DNA from: Aliishimia ponticola
GTDB lineage: Bacteria > Pseudomonadota > Alphaproteobacteria > Rhodobacterales > Rhodobacteraceae
DNA: 64,000 nt
NCBI RefSeq assembly: GCF_004803475.1
Contig: NZ_SRKY01000001.1
Location: forward strand, 620,001 to 684,000
Direction of reading: 5' to 3'
Shown: positions 46,600-55,709 of the stretch, piece by piece
Numbering within the stretch: the stretch's first letter is position 1
How the letters are laid out: each line of letters starts with the position of its first letter
The notes under the pieces: model-generated
What the model saw: only the letters and a program-made list of their open reading frames with translations
What the model was told of the DNA's origin: nothing
The model's database searches: none
Position numbers and translations under genes: made by a program

Positions 46600-47354
46600 T
46601 GGTGGACCGGACCGGAACCCCCTTGGTAGAGATGCGCGACATCTCTATCGCGTTTGGCGGCGTCAAGGCTGTCGACCATGTCTCTGTCGATCTTTACCCC
46701 GGCGAAGTCGTCGGCCTGCTGGGCCATAACGGTGCGGGTAAATCCACGCTGATCAAGATCCTGTCGGGCGCCTATCAGGGTGACACGGGCCAGATCCTGA
46801 TCGACGGCAAGCCGGTGGAGATCACCAATCCCCGCGATGCGCGCGCCAACAATATCGAGACGATCTATCAGACGCTCGCCCTTGCCGATAACCTTGATGC
46901 GGCGTCCAACCTGTTTCTTGGGCGCGAACTGGTGACTCCGTTCGGGCTGGTGGACGACGCCGCGATGGAGGCCGAGTGCCGCACGATCATGGGGCGGCTC
47001 AACCCGAACTTCCAGAAGTTCAATGAACCGGTCTCGGCCCTGTCGGGGGGGCAAAGGCAATCGGTGGCCATCGCGCGCGCGGTCTATTTCAATGCACGCA
47101 TCCTGATCATGGACGAACCCACCGCCGCGCTTGGCCCCCATGAAACCCAGATGGTCGCCGACCTGATCCAGCAACTCAAGGCGCAGGGCATCGGCATCTT
47201 CCTGATCGACCATGACGTACATGCGGTCATGGAACTGTGCGACCGCGCATCCGTAATGAAGAACGGCCAATTGGTCGGCACGGTCGATATTCCGGACGTG
47301 ACCGATGACGATCTGCTGTCCATGATCATTCTGGGCAAACGCCCCGGCGAATAA
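46599..47354 (+). CDS. xylG: Xylose ABC transporter ATPase, single-domain type
   Basis: A 251-aa ATPase: Walker [11 protein letters not shown], signature [15 protein letters not shown], Walker [12 protein letters not shown]-loop [12 protein letters not shown]. It drives xylose import with XylH. E. coli XylG has two fused ATP-binding domains (about 510 aa); this one has a single domain, so a homodimer must power the transporter, as in the FrcA-type systems of alphaproteobacteria. The start is the ATG sharing its A with the xylH stop. A GC-rich perfect hairpin follows the gene. Confidence 0.92.
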   Translation: MVDRTGTPLVEMRDISIAFGGVKAVDHVSVDLYPGEVVGLLGHNGAGKSTLIKILSGAYQGDTGQILIDGKPVEITNPRDARANNIETIYQTLALADNLDAASNLFLGRELVTPFGLVDDAAMEAECRTIMGRLNPNFQKFNEPVSALSGGQRQSVAIARAVYFNARILIMDEPTAALGPHETQMVADLIQQLKAQGIGIFLIDHDVHAVMELCDRASVMKNGQLVGTVDIPDVTDDDLLSMIILGKRPGE

Positions 47355-47415
47355 GCGGCGGACTTGCGGGCCGCCCTGTTGCCGATCGGACGCCAGAGAC
47401 GGTATGAAACCCGAT

Positions 47416-47449
47416 GCGCGCCGCCGAACGGCAATGCCCGGCGGCGCGC
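47416..47449 (+). terminator. GC-rich hairpin after xylG
   Basis: A perfect 11-bp inverted repeat GCGCGCCGCCG / CGGCGGCGCGC with a 12-base loop, 61 bp past xylG. There is no U-run, so it is either a Rho-assisted or processing hairpin, or a boundary element between xylFHG and the next gene. Confidence 0.55.
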
Positions 47450-47505
47450 AGGACGCAGCAGTCATGCGGCGGCAATCGTTTCTTATGAAGGGCTTGGCGA
47501 GAAAA

Positions 47506-47568
47506 TTTGCAAAACCGGATTTGCAAAATCATCAATATTTACTTCAAGCTTAAAATTTCAAGCTTGAA
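47506..47568. promoter_or_regulatory. Double palindrome operator region before the aminobenzoyl-CoA gene
   Basis: Two motif pairs lie in an AT-rich stretch 52-114 bp before the gene. First, TTTGCAAA at 47506-47513 and again at 47520-47527, separated by 6 bp. Second, TTCAAGCTT at 47543-47551 followed by the perfect palindrome TTCAAGCTTGAA at 47557-47568. The TTTGCAAA pair recalls the site of ScfR/PccR-type acyl-CoA regulators (recalled with a 4-bp spacer). The TTCAAGCTT pair, repeated at 14-bp spacing, suggests a second dimeric regulator, such as a MarR- or TetR-type protein. Confidence 0.7.
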
Positions 47569-47619
47569 ATAGTTTGCCCGACGCCCGACACTCCTCCAAA
47601 GACGCCGAGGAGGATGAAG

Positions 47620-49914
47620 ATGCGTATTGCCTGTTTGGGCGGTGGACCTGCCGGACTGTATTTCGCGATCTCGATGAAGCTGCGCGATCCGTCGCACGAT
47701 ATCACGGTGATCGAACGCAACCGCCCCGACGACACATTCGGCTGGGGCGTCGTGTTGTCGGACGAAACGCTGGGAAATCTTGCGGCGAACGATCCCCAAA
47801 GCGCCGAGCAGATCCGCGCCCATTTCGCCTATTGGGATGATATTTCCCTCAAGATCGGAGGGCAGGATCTACGCTCCTCCGGTCATGGGTTCTGCGGCAT
47901 CGGGCGCAAGCAACTGCTGATCTTGCTGCAAGCGCGCGCCCGCGAGCTTGGAATCGACCTTCGGTTCGAAACCGAATTCGACGACGTCGATCGCTATAGC
48001 CGCGACTACGATCTGGTGGTCGCCAGCGACGGGCTCAATTCGCGCACCCGCACCCATTTCCAGCAACAGTTCCAGCCCGAGATCGACCTGCGCCTTTGCC
48101 CCTTTGTCTGGCTGGGCACGCACCAGACCTTTGCCGATGCCTTCACCTTCATCTTCGAAGAGACCGATAAGGGTTGGCTCTGGGCGCATGCCTACCAATT
48201 CGACGAGAACACCGCGACCTTCATCGTCGAATGCGCGCAAGAGACCTATGACGCCTATGGTTTTGCCGATCTCAGCCAGGAGGAAAGCATCGCCATCTGC
48301 GAAGAGGTCTTCCGCGACCACTTGGGCGGACACGGATTGATGAGCAATGCGGGCCATATTCGCGGCTCGGCCTGGATACGGTTCCCGCGCGTGCTGTGCG
48401 GGAAATGGCACCATGACAACGTCGTTCTGCTGGGCGATGCGGCGGCCACGGCGCATTTCTCTATCGGTTCGGGCACCAAACTGGCCTTCGAATCCGCCAT
48501 CGCACTGGCCGAATATTTGCAAAATGAACCGGATTTGCAGTCTGCATTTGCAAAATACCAGGATGAGCGCCGGCTTGAAGTGCTGCGCCTGCAATCGGCC
48601 GCGCGCAATTCGCTGGAATGGTTCGAACATGTGGAGCGTTATCTGCATCTGGACCCGGTGCAGTTGAACTATTCCCTGCTGACGCGCAGCCAGCGGATCA
48701 GTCACGAAAACCTACGCCTGCGGGACAAGGCTTGGCTGGAAGGCGCGGAACGCTGGTTCATGGACCGTGCCGGGGCCGCGCCGGATGCACCACTGCGCCC
48801 GCCCATGCTGGCGCCGTATCGTCTGGCCGATATGGAGTTGAAGAACCGCATCGTTGTTTCACCCATGGCGCAGTACAAAGCCGTCGATGGATGCCCGACC
48901 GATTGGCATTTGGTGCATTACGGCGAACGCGCCAAGGGCGGCGCCGCGCTTGTCTATACCGAAATGACCTGCGTCAGCGCCGAAGGCCGGATCACACCGG
49001 GCTGTCCGGGCCTATATACGGCAGAGCATGAAACCGCATGGCGGCGGATCACCGATTTCGTTCATGCACAAACCGACGCGAAGATCTGCTGCCAGATTGG
49101 CCACTCGGGGCGCAAGGGGTCGACCCGCATCGGGTGGGAAGGAATGGACCAGCCCCTGCCGGACGGCAATTGGGATCTGGTCAGCGCCTCCGCCCTGCCC
49201 TGGTCGCCGCAAAACGCCACGCCGCGCGAAATCACCCGTGCGGAGATGGAGGAGATCACCGCCCAGTTCCTCGACGCCACCCATATGGCCGCGCGCGCAG
49301 GCTTCGACATGATCGAACTCCATGCGGCGCATGGCTATTTGCTGTCCTCTTTCATCTCGCCAGTGTCGAACCAGCGCATGGATGACTATGGTGGCACGCT
49401 GGAGAACCGGATGCGCTGGCCGCTCGAAGTGCTGCGCGCCATGCGGCAGGCCTGGGCATCGGGCAAGCCACTGTCGGTTCGGATATCCGCCCATGACTGG
49501 GTCGGCGATCACGGGATCACGCCCGAAGACGCCGTGGAAATCGCGCGCATGTTTGCCGAGGCCGGTGCCGACCTGATCGATGTTTCTGCCGGTCAGACCA
49601 CGCCTGAGGCACGCCCCGTCTATGGCCGTATGTTCCAGACGCCGTTCTCGGACCGTATCCGTAACGAGGCGGGGCTGCCGACCATGGCCGTTGGCAATAT
49701 TTCAGAGGCGGATCACGCCAATTCGATCCTGCTGGCCGGACGCGCAGATCTTGTCGCGGTTGGGCGGCCTCATCTGGCCGACCCCTACTGGACACTGCGC
49801 GAAGCGGCGCGGATCGGGGACCGCGCGGCGACGGATTGGCCCTTGCCCTATCTTGCCGGGCGCGATCAGCTTTGGCGCCTTGCCGACCGCGACGCAGAAA
49901 TCCGCGAGGTATGA
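47620..49914 (+). CDS. Bifunctional FAD monooxygenase/old-yellow-enzyme fusion (2-aminobenzoyl-CoA or salicylyl-CoA type)
   Basis: A 764-aa fusion. The N-terminal half (about 1-375) is a PHBH-like FAD hydroxylase: GGGPAGLYF (7-15) and [20 protein letters not shown]. The C-terminal half (about 390-760) is an old yellow enzyme FMN/flavin reductase: [43 protein letters not shown] and [11 protein letters not shown]. This matches 2-aminobenzoyl-CoA monooxygenase/reductase, which oxidises and dearomatises anthraniloyl-CoA, and the related salicylyl-CoA 5-hydroxylase. The gene 4 bp downstream encodes tryptophan dioxygenase, favouring the anthranilate role. The ATG at 47620 is chosen because GGAGG then has 6-bp spacing. 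TTTGCAAA motifs lie upstream and also inside the gene. Confidence 0.88.
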   Translation: MRIACLGGGPAGLYFAISMKLRDPSHDITVIERNRPDDTFGWGVVLSDETLGNLAANDPQSAEQIRAHFAYWDDISLKIGGQDLRSSGHGFCGIGRKQLLILLQARARELGIDLRFETEFDDVDRYSRDYDLVVASDGLNSRTRTHFQQQFQPEIDLRLCPFVWLGTHQTFADAFTFIFEETDKGWLWAHAYQFDENTATFIVECAQETYDAYGFADLSQEESIAICEEVFRDHLGGHGLMSNAGHIRGSAWIRFPRVLCGKWHHDNVVLLGDAAATAHFSIGSGTKLAFESAIALAEYLQNEPDLQSAFAKYQDERRLEVLRLQSAARNSLEWFEHVERYLHLDPVQLNYSLLTRSQRISHENLRLRDKAWLEGAERWFMDRAGAAPDAPLRPPMLAPYRLADMELKNRIVVSPMAQYKAVDGCPTDWHLVHYGERAKGGAALVYTEMTCVSAEGRITPGCPGLYTAEHETAWRRITDFVHAQTDAKICCQIGHSGRKGSTRIGWEGMDQPLPDGNWDLVSASALPWSPQNATPREITRAEMEEITAQFLDATHMAARAGFDMIELHAAHGYLLSSFISPVSNQRMDDYGGTLENRMRWPLEVLRAMRQAWASGKPLSVRISAHDWVGDHGITPEDAVEIARMFAEAGADLIDVSAGQTTPEARPVYGRMFQTPFSDRIRNEAGLPTMAVGNISEADHANSILLAGRADLVAVGRPHLADPYWTLREAARIGDRAATDWPLPYLAGRDQLWRLADRDAEIREV
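48516..48554. repeat. TTTGCAAA copies inside the aminobenzoyl-CoA gene
   Basis: Full copies of TTTGCAAA at 48516-48523 and 48547-48554, with a partial TTTGCAG at 48534-48540 between them. In the protein they encode YLQN, DLQ and AFAK, in different codon registers and with unusual codons (TTG, GCA, AAT). The copies upstream of the gene and those in sufD are the only other full examples I found in the window. Confidence 0.7.
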
Positions 49915-49918
49915 TGCC

Positions 49919-50746
49919 ATGAGCGATCCATATGATCCGGGCAAGGACGGGGCGAAGATGTCCTATGAGGATGCGATGTCCTATGGCGATTATCTGCATC
50001 TCGACGCCCTGTTGGCGCAGCAGGCCCCGCAAAGCCGCGCCCATGACGAGATGCTGTTCATCATCCAGCACCAGACCAGCGAGCTTTGGATGAAGCTCGC
50101 CATTTACGAATTGTCGGCCGCGCGCGAGGCGTTGCGCAGCGGGGCGACGCCGCAGATGTTCAAGCAGCTTGCCCGCGTGTCGCGCATCTTTGAGCAGCTC
50201 AACAGCGCCTGGGACGTGCTGCGCACCATGACGCCCGCTGATTATACCCAGTTCCGCGACGCGCTTGGCCCCAGTTCCGGGTTCCAGTCGCACCAGTACA
50301 GGATGATCGAGTTCATCCTGGGCAATCGGAACCCGAATATGCTGGCCCCGCACGCGCATCGGCCGGACCTGCATGCGCAGTTGCGCGCGGAACTGTCGCG
50401 GCCCAGCTTTTACGACGAGGTTCTCGCCCTTCTGTGCCGCAGCTTGGGCAAGACGCCGCCCACGCCGCAACTGGAAACCCCGCGCCACTCCGATCCGGAT
50501 ATCCTTGCCCTGTGGCAGCAGGTCTATGAGGACGTGGACACCTATTGGACGCTTTACGACTTGGCCGAAAAGCTGGTCGATCTGGAGGATTATTTCCGCC
50601 GCTGGCGTTTCAATCACGTGACCACGGTAGAACGCATCATCGGTTTCAAACGCGGCACCGGCGGCACGCAGGGCGTCGCATATCTGCGCCGGATGCTGGA
50701 GGTCGAACTCTTCCCCGAACTCTGGCATCTTCGCAGCCATCTCTAG
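49919..50746 (+). CDS. kynA: Tryptophan 2,3-dioxygenase
   Basis: A 275-aa heme dioxygenase opening the indole ring of L-tryptophan to N-formylkynurenine, the first step of the kynurenine route. Family segments are [22 protein letters not shown], the heme-pocket helix [39 protein letters not shown] and [22 protein letters not shown], with the substrate-carboxylate arginines. It starts 4 bp after the fusion enzyme's stop, so the two form a unit. Kynureninase and formamidase, expected between these steps, are not in the window. Confidence 0.95.
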   Translation: MSDPYDPGKDGAKMSYEDAMSYGDYLHLDALLAQQAPQSRAHDEMLFIIQHQTSELWMKLAIYELSAAREALRSGATPQMFKQLARVSRIFEQLNSAWDVLRTMTPADYTQFRDALGPSSGFQSHQYRMIEFILGNRNPNMLAPHAHRPDLHAQLRAELSRPSFYDEVLALLCRSLGKTPPTPQLETPRHSDPDILALWQQVYEDVDTYWTLYDLAEKLVDLEDYFRRWRFNHVTTVERIIGFKRGTGGTQGVAYLRRMLEVELFPELWHLRSHL

Positions 50747-50830
50747 GGACGGTTTGGCGCATTATTGCGCCCCAAACGCACCGACGGGACTTGCCCCGCC
50801 CGCAGGCTTGATGTATCGCACGATCCTACC

Positions 50831-50904
50831 GCGGGTATGGTGAAAAGGTATCACGCGAGCTTCCCAAGCTTAAGTTACGGGTTCGATTCCCGTTACCCGC
50901 TCCA
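50831..50904 (+). tRNA. tRNA-Gly (anticodon CCC)
   Basis: A 74-nt cloverleaf. The acceptor is GCGGGTA / TACCCGC with discriminator T and encoded CCA. The D-arm is GTGA..TCAC, the anticodon loop TTCCCAA gives CCC (reads GGG glycine), and the T-arm is ACGGGTTCGATTCCCGT. The anticodon stem CGAGC / GCTTA has a C.A mismatch at 27-43 and a G.U next to it, weaker than in E. coli tRNA-Gly(CCC). It lies alone, between kynA and a convergent ligase gene. Confidence 0.93.
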
Positions 50905-51002
50905 ACAGATTTCACCGCATGTTCAAGAGCATCGCCGCAAGGCGATCGTGATCGGTTGATCGCGGCTCGCCTATGAGGGCCAGTGTAGATCAGCCGTCAT
51001 TG

Positions 51003-51032
51003 AAAACCCCGCGCCAGACGTCCAGCGCGGGG
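51003..51032 (-). terminator. Intrinsic terminator of the acyl-CoA ligase gene
   Basis: On the minus strand, CCCCGCGC / GCGCGGGG (8 bp perfect) with a 10-base loop, followed by TTTT, 8 bp past the ligase stop. Strong by form. Confidence 0.88.
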
Positions 51033-51040
51033 CGAAGGCG

Positions 51041-52660
51041 TCACGCCATCAGCACGTCGCCATATTCTTCCTTCAGCTTGCGCTTGAGCACCTTGCCCGT
51101 CGCGCCAAGGGGCAGCTCGTCCACGAAGATCACCTTATCCGGCACCTGCCAGCTTGCGATCTTGTTGTCGAAGATGGACAGCACTTCGGCCTCGGACGGA
51201 TCCGCCCCTTCGGCACGCACAGCCAGCAGAATGGGGCGTTCATCCCATTTCTCGTGCCGCGCACCGATGACGGCCGCATTCGCCAAAGCGGGATGCGCCA
51301 CGGCGATGTTTTCCAGATCGACAGAGCTGATCCACTCGCCGCCCGACTTGATGATGTCCTTCGACCGGTCCTTGATCGTCAGATAGCCGTCCGGGTCCAG
51401 CACCGCCACGTCGCCGGTATAGAACCAGCCGTCATTCAGCGCCGAGCCGGGCTCCGTGCGGAAATAGCTGTCCAGAACCCATTCGCCTCGGCAGACCAGA
51501 TCGCCTTGGGTCACGCCGTCATTGGGCAGCATGTTGCCATCCTCGTCGACGATTGCCAGTTCGACACCGAATGGCGGCCGTCCCTGCCCCACGCGCAGCG
51601 CGTGCTGCTCTTCGATGGGCAGATGCTTGTGCTTGGCCAACGGTTGGTTGGTCGAGCCAAGCGGGCTCAATTCCGTCATGCCCCACGCATGGATCGTGTC
51701 CACGCCGTGATCTTCGCGGAACGCGTCGATCATCGAGGGAGGACAGGCCGACCCGCCAATGACAGTCCGTTCAAGGCTGGCAAGCTTGGAGCCGGTTTTC
51801 TTCGCCTCGTTCAGCAGGCCCAGCCAGATTGTCGGCACACCAAGGGCGATGGTGATTTCATGTGTGTCGATCAGCTTGACCAGCGACGCGCCATCCAGGC
51901 CCGGCCCCGGCATCACCATGCGCGCGCCCGACATGGCACAGGCATAGGGTGTGCCCCAGGCGTTGACGTGGAACATCGGCACCACCGGCATCACCACATC
52001 CTGCGCGGAAAACCCGATGCAGTCGCGCATGTTGGACGCCATCGCGTGCAGCAGCGTGGACCGGTGGGAATAAAGAACCCCCTTGGGATTGCCCGTCGTT
52101 CCCGACGTATAACACAGCGACGAGGCTGTCTTTTCATCGAATTGCGGCCAGACGAAATCGCCCGGACCGTCCGCGATGAAATCGTCATAAAGCATGATTC
52201 CCGGAATGATGTCCGACGCCCCGTCATCGCTACCTTCCATCAGGATGATATGTTCCAGAAGCGGACACTCATCCTTCACCGCCGCGACCAGCGGCAGGAA
52301 GGTGCGTTCGACGAACAGTACCTTGTCCTCGGCATGGTTGAGGATATAGGCTAATTGCTGCGGAGGCAGGCGCGGGTTCAGCGTGTGGCAGACATAGCCG
52401 CCGCCCGACGTGCCGAAATAGATTTCCAGGTGGCGACGGTTGTTCCACGCCAATGTCCCGCATCGCGCCTGATTTTCGATCCCAAGCGCCCCAAGGGCAC
52501 GGGCAAGCGCGCGCGAATTCGATTCGACTTGCGACCAGGTCGTCGTCTCTTCGCCGCCGCCCGTATTGACCGAAAAGATCTCCGTGTCCGCGTGATACTT
52601 TGCTGCGTGCGTGATCAAACCGGAGATCAGAAGGTCTCCACCCATCATCTGGCCCTGCAT
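51041..52660 (-). CDS. Acyl-CoA ligase, DmdB-like
   Basis: A 539-aa AMP-forming acyl-CoA synthetase (ANL superfamily). The P-loop is SSLCYTSGTTGNPKGVLYSHRS (A3). Other family parts are HAWGMTELSPLGS (A5), the A7 region GWFYTGDVAVLDPDGYLTIKDRSKDIIKSGGEWIS, and A10 with catalytic lysine ATGKVLKRKLKEE. The whole sequence, from DLLISGLITHAAKYHADTEIFSVNTGG onward, resembles DmdB, the methylmercaptopropionate-CoA ligase of DMSP demethylation in roseobacters, as well as generic medium-chain fatty acyl-CoA ligases. Start at the ATG at 52660, with GGGAGGAACGG. dmdA, dmdC and dmdD are not adjacent, so the DMSP role is inference. Confidence 0.85.
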   Translation of the reverse strand: MQGQMMGGDLLISGLITHAAKYHADTEIFSVNTGGGEETTTWSQVESNSRALARALGALGIENQARCGTLAWNNRRHLEIYFGTSGGGYVCHTLNPRLPPQQLAYILNHAEDKVLFVERTFLPLVAAVKDECPLLEHIILMEGSDDGASDIIPGIMLYDDFIADGPGDFVWPQFDEKTASSLCYTSGTTGNPKGVLYSHRSTLLHAMASNMRDCIGFSAQDVVMPVVPMFHVNAWGTPYACAMSGARMVMPGPGLDGASLVKLIDTHEITIALGVPTIWLGLLNEAKKTGSKLASLERTVIGGSACPPSMIDAFREDHGVDTIHAWGMTELSPLGSTNQPLAKHKHLPIEEQHALRVGQGRPPFGVELAIVDEDGNMLPNDGVTQGDLVCRGEWVLDSYFRTEPGSALNDGWFYTGDVAVLDPDGYLTIKDRSKDIIKSGGEWISSVDLENIAVAHPALANAAVIGARHEKWDERPILLAVRAEGADPSEAEVLSIFDNKIASWQVPDKVIFVDELPLGATGKVLKRKLKEEYGDVLMA

Positions 52661-52750
52661 GGCCGTTCCTCCCCTAAAACTAAGCTCGCTAATCAGAGTG
52701 CCGCGCAGCGCGGGCGGTTTCAAGCCGCAGATGCACGTTCTTTCGTTACG

Positions 52751-53437
52751 TCAGAACGCCGTGCTGTCATATCCGAAGGCCTTGAAATCCGGCCCATAGA
52801 TCACACGCACCAGATCAGCCTCGTCAGCTTGGTAGTATGCGCCAAGCGCCACATCGCGCGCCCGGTTGACGCTTTGATTGGTACGCTCCAGCCCCGCGAA
52901 CTCCAGCCCGAGTGTCTGCGCGAGATCTGCCAGATCATCGGCCAGCGTTTCAAAGCGCAGGATATGCGTGACCAAACGCTGCCCGGCGGCGTCGTCCACG
53001 AACCAGCTTTGGTTCGGCAGTTTCGCGAACCACAGGTTCTTGCCCATGTTCTGCCCCAGAACCCGCCGCGTATCCGCGCGGTAGGACAGGTAATCGGCAA
53101 AGCTCATCTCTCGGATGGCCTTGCCGTAGGGCGTCTTGAGTTGCTTCATATATTCGTAATGCGACACCGCATGGTCGAAGGGATTGCGCACGACCGCGAA
53201 ACTTGTGTAGCGCGCAAACGCCTCCGCCCCGATCAGGCGCACCACCGCACGTGCGGGATCGTGGCGTTTCAGGAACGCGGTTTGCGGCGACCGCGCCACG
53301 CCAAAGCGACGCGCCAGGCGGCTGAGCGGCAGGCGTTCCGCCTTTTCGTCATATTGGCCCAACGCTTTATCGACCGCCATTCCCGCATTCTTGGGGATAT
53401 GGATGAAGATGAAGCGCCGGGAATGGCTGACGATCAT
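52751..53437 (-). CDS. Sulfotransferase family protein
   Basis: A 228-aa sulfotransferase_2-like protein. [18 protein letters not shown] is the 5'-phosphosulfate loop, and [19 protein letters not shown] the 3'-phosphate-binding region with its conserved Arg and Ser. It likely transfers sulfate from PAPS to a carbohydrate or lipid; the acceptor is unknown. I start at the ATG at 53437, where the family N-terminus begins ([19 protein letters not shown]). That ATG overlaps the pgi stop by 4 bp (ATGA), so this gene is translationally coupled to glucose-6-phosphate metabolism, which is odd for the family. Confidence 0.85.
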   Translation of the reverse strand: MIVSHSRRFIFIHIPKNAGMAVDKALGQYDEKAERLPLSRLARRFGVARSPQTAFLKRHDPARAVVRLIGAEAFARYTSFAVVRNPFDHAVSHYEYMKQLKTPYGKAIREMSFADYLSYRADTRRVLGQNMGKNLWFAKLPNQSWFVDDAAGQRLVTHILRFETLADDLADLAQTLGLEFAGLERTNQSVNRARDVALGAYYQADEADLVRVIYGPDFKAFGYDSTAF

Positions 53438-55041
53438 GTGGCGCTGGTCCGATGCGCCAAGCGGTACGCCACCAATTGCCGGGTCGATCCGTCCTTGTCT
53501 TCCGCGCTGGCCTCTCCCGTGACGACGGGGCCAAGCGCGGTGGCAAGTTCCTTGCCAAGCTCGACGCCCCACTGGTCATAGGAGTTGATACCAAGGATCA
53601 CGCCTTCGATGAAAACGCGGTGTTCATACAGCGCGATGATCTGCCCCAGCGTTGCCGGGTCCAGCAGCGGATAGATCAGCGTCGTGGAGGGGCGATTGCC
53701 CGCAAACACGCGGTGCGCCGCCTGCCGTTCCAGTTCGGCCCCCTCGAAGCTGTCCGCAACCTTGGCCCGCGCGGCGTCCAGATCACGCCCGCGCATCAGC
53801 GCCTCGGACTGGGCAAAGCAATTGGCGACCAGAAGATCGTGGTGATGCCCCAGATCCGCTTCATGGCCGTTCGCCGCCACCATGAATTCGCAGGGGATCA
53901 CGTCGGTGCCCTGATGGATCAGCTGGTAAAACGCATGTTGTCCGTTGGTGCCCGGCTCCCCCCAGACAATCGGACCGGAGGGGATGTCCAGCCGCGTGCC
54001 ATCCATGCGCACCGACTTGCCGTTGCTTTCCATTTCAAGCTGCTGAAGATAGGCCGGAAGCCGTCCCAGACGTTCGTCATAGGGCAACACCGCACGCGAG
54101 GCATAGTCGCAGACCTGCCGGTGCCAGATTCCGACCAGTGCCAGCATCAGCGGCATGTTGTCGGTGCCCTTGGCGCTGCGCATATGGCGGTCCATCTCCT
54201 GCCCGCCGCGCAGGAACGCGCGGAAGGCCTTGGGACCAATGGCGATCATCAGGCTCAACCCGATCGGCCCCCACATGGAATAGCGCCCGCCCACCCAGTC
54301 TTCGAAACCGAAGACGCGGTCGGCCGGGATGCCAAACGCCTCCGTCTTGTCCAGCGCCGTGGAAACAGCCGCGAATTGTGTGGCCGGATCACCGCCCTGA
54401 TCCACCATCCACGCCTTCGCCGTGCGCGCGTTGGTCATGGTTTCAATGGTGGTAAAGGTCTTGGACGCGACGATCACAAGGGTCGTGCGCGCATCGCAGC
54501 CGCGCAGCGTATCCGCGATATGCGCGCCATCCACGTTGGACACGAAATGCACCCGCGGCCCATCGTGATAGGGCGACAAGGCGCGCGCCGCCATGGCCGG
54601 CCCAAGGTCAGAGCCGCCAATCCCGATATTGACCACATCGGTGATCTTGCTGGCGCGGAACTGGTCGGCAAAGCGAGCCATCCGGTCCAGTACGGCCAGA
54701 ACCTCCGGCATGACGTCGGTGCCGTCCTGCAGTACCGGATCGCCGTCCAGATTGCGCAGCGCCGTGTGCAGCACCGCGCGTCCTTCGGTTTCATTGATCG
54801 GCGCGCCGCTGAACATCGCGTCGCGCCGTTCCTCCCAGCCCGAAGCCGCCGCCAAGTCCAGCAGCGCATCGCGCGCCGCCGCGTCGATCGCCGTCTTGGA
54901 ATAGTCGAACAGCATATCGCCGGTCTGCGCGCTGAAGGACTGCGCGCGGGTCTGATCCTCGGCAAAGAGGCTTTCGATCCGCGTCTCGCGCGCGGCCAGG
55001 TCTTTCAGCTTGTCCCACATATCGGTCGCTCCCGTGGTCAT
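53434..55041 (-). CDS. pgi: Glucose-6-phosphate isomerase
   Basis: A 535-aa isomerase interconverting glucose 6-phosphate and fructose 6-phosphate. Family signatures: [55 protein letters not shown], the active-site loop [26 protein letters not shown], and the C-terminal lysine near [18 protein letters not shown]. Third gene of zwf-pgl-pgi; it starts at an ATG overlapping the pgl stop by 4 bp (55041). An ATG seven codons on (MWDKLKDL) is a possible alternative. It likely supports the Entner-Doudoroff/pentose phosphate cycle. Confidence 0.96.
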   Translation of the reverse strand: MTTGATDMWDKLKDLAARETRIESLFAEDQTRAQSFSAQTGDMLFDYSKTAIDAAARDALLDLAAASGWEERRDAMFSGAPINETEGRAVLHTALRNLDGDPVLQDGTDVMPEVLAVLDRMARFADQFRASKITDVVNIGIGGSDLGPAMAARALSPYHDGPRVHFVSNVDGAHIADTLRGCDARTTLVIVASKTFTTIETMTNARTAKAWMVDQGGDPATQFAAVSTALDKTEAFGIPADRVFGFEDWVGGRYSMWGPIGLSLMIAIGPKAFRAFLRGGQEMDRHMRSAKGTDNMPLMLALVGIWHRQVCDYASRAVLPYDERLGRLPAYLQQLEMESNGKSVRMDGTRLDIPSGPIVWGEPGTNGQHAFYQLIHQGTDVIPCEFMVAANGHEADLGHHHDLLVANCFAQSEALMRGRDLDAARAKVADSFEGAELERQAAHRVFAGNRPSTTLIYPLLDPATLGQIIALYEHRVFIEGVILGINSYDQWGVELGKELATALGPVVTGEASAEDKDGSTRQLVAYRLAHRTSAT

Positions 55042-55709
55042 TCGGCCCAGTGGACCGTCAAATCCTGCATCACCGCCCGGATCGGCGCCTGTTCGGGCGG
55101 CAGTTTCTGCGCCCGTTCCAACGCCTCGCGCTTGGCCGCGCCAAAGATGACAAGGTGCTTGCTCAGCGCGCCGTTCAGCACATGCGCCGCCAATGTCACC
55201 CGTTGTTCGGGCTGATCTTCCGGCTCGACGATATTCAGTACCGGGGCGTCCGGCGCAAGCGCGGCGTGCACCCCCGGCGCACCGGGGAAAAGAGACGCCG
55301 TATGCATGTCATCGCCCATGCCCAGCAGCAGCACCGAGATCGGCAGCACAGGGCTTACGTCTTCGCCCAGACGCGGCACGGTCTTGCCGATGGCGCCCTC
55401 GCCATAAAATGGCAGGAACCGCGCCATCTGCGCCGCATCTGTCAGAAGACGCGCGCGCACCAGCGCCGTGTTGGAGCGCGCATGATCCTCTGGCACCCAG
55501 CGTTCATCCGTCAGCATGACGGTCACGCGGCTCCAATCGAGGCGACGAATGCTCGACAGCACGTCAAAGATCGGCCCCGGCGTGGTGCCGCCGGGCACGG
55601 CAAAAGAGGCAGAGTCGCCCTGCACCAGACGGTTCTCAAGGTCGCTTGCCAACTTGTCGGCCACATCCATGGCCAGCAACTCACGGTCGGGGTATTCGAT
55701 GATATTCAC
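55038..55709 (-). CDS. pgl: 6-phosphogluconolactonase
   Basis: A 223-aa hydrolase of 6-phosphogluconolactone, second step of the oxidative pentose phosphate and Entner-Doudoroff routes. It has [16 protein letters not shown] (the sugar-phosphate loop), [22 protein letters not shown] and [20 protein letters not shown], all diagnostic for the DevB/NagB-like family. It starts at a GTG overlapping the zwf stop (GTGA at 55706-55709), with GGAGG six bases before; the longer upstream frame lies inside zwf. Coupled to pgi downstream. Confidence 0.95.
   Translation of the reverse strand: MNIIEYPDRELLAMDVADKLASDLENRLVQGDSASFAVPGGTTPGPIFDVLSSIRRLDWSRVTVMLTDERWVPEDHARSNTALVRARLLTDAAQMARFLPFYGEGAIGKTVPRLGEDVSPVLPISVLLLGMGDDMHTASLFPGAPGVHAALAPDAPVLNIVEPEDQPEQRVTLAAHVLNGALSKHLVIFGAAKREALERAQKLPPEQAPIRAVMQDLTVHWAE

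Noticed and set aside
53452-55215. 587-codon open frame opposite pgi and pgl
   Set aside because: Antisense shadow spanning two genuine overlapping genes; composition not protein-like.
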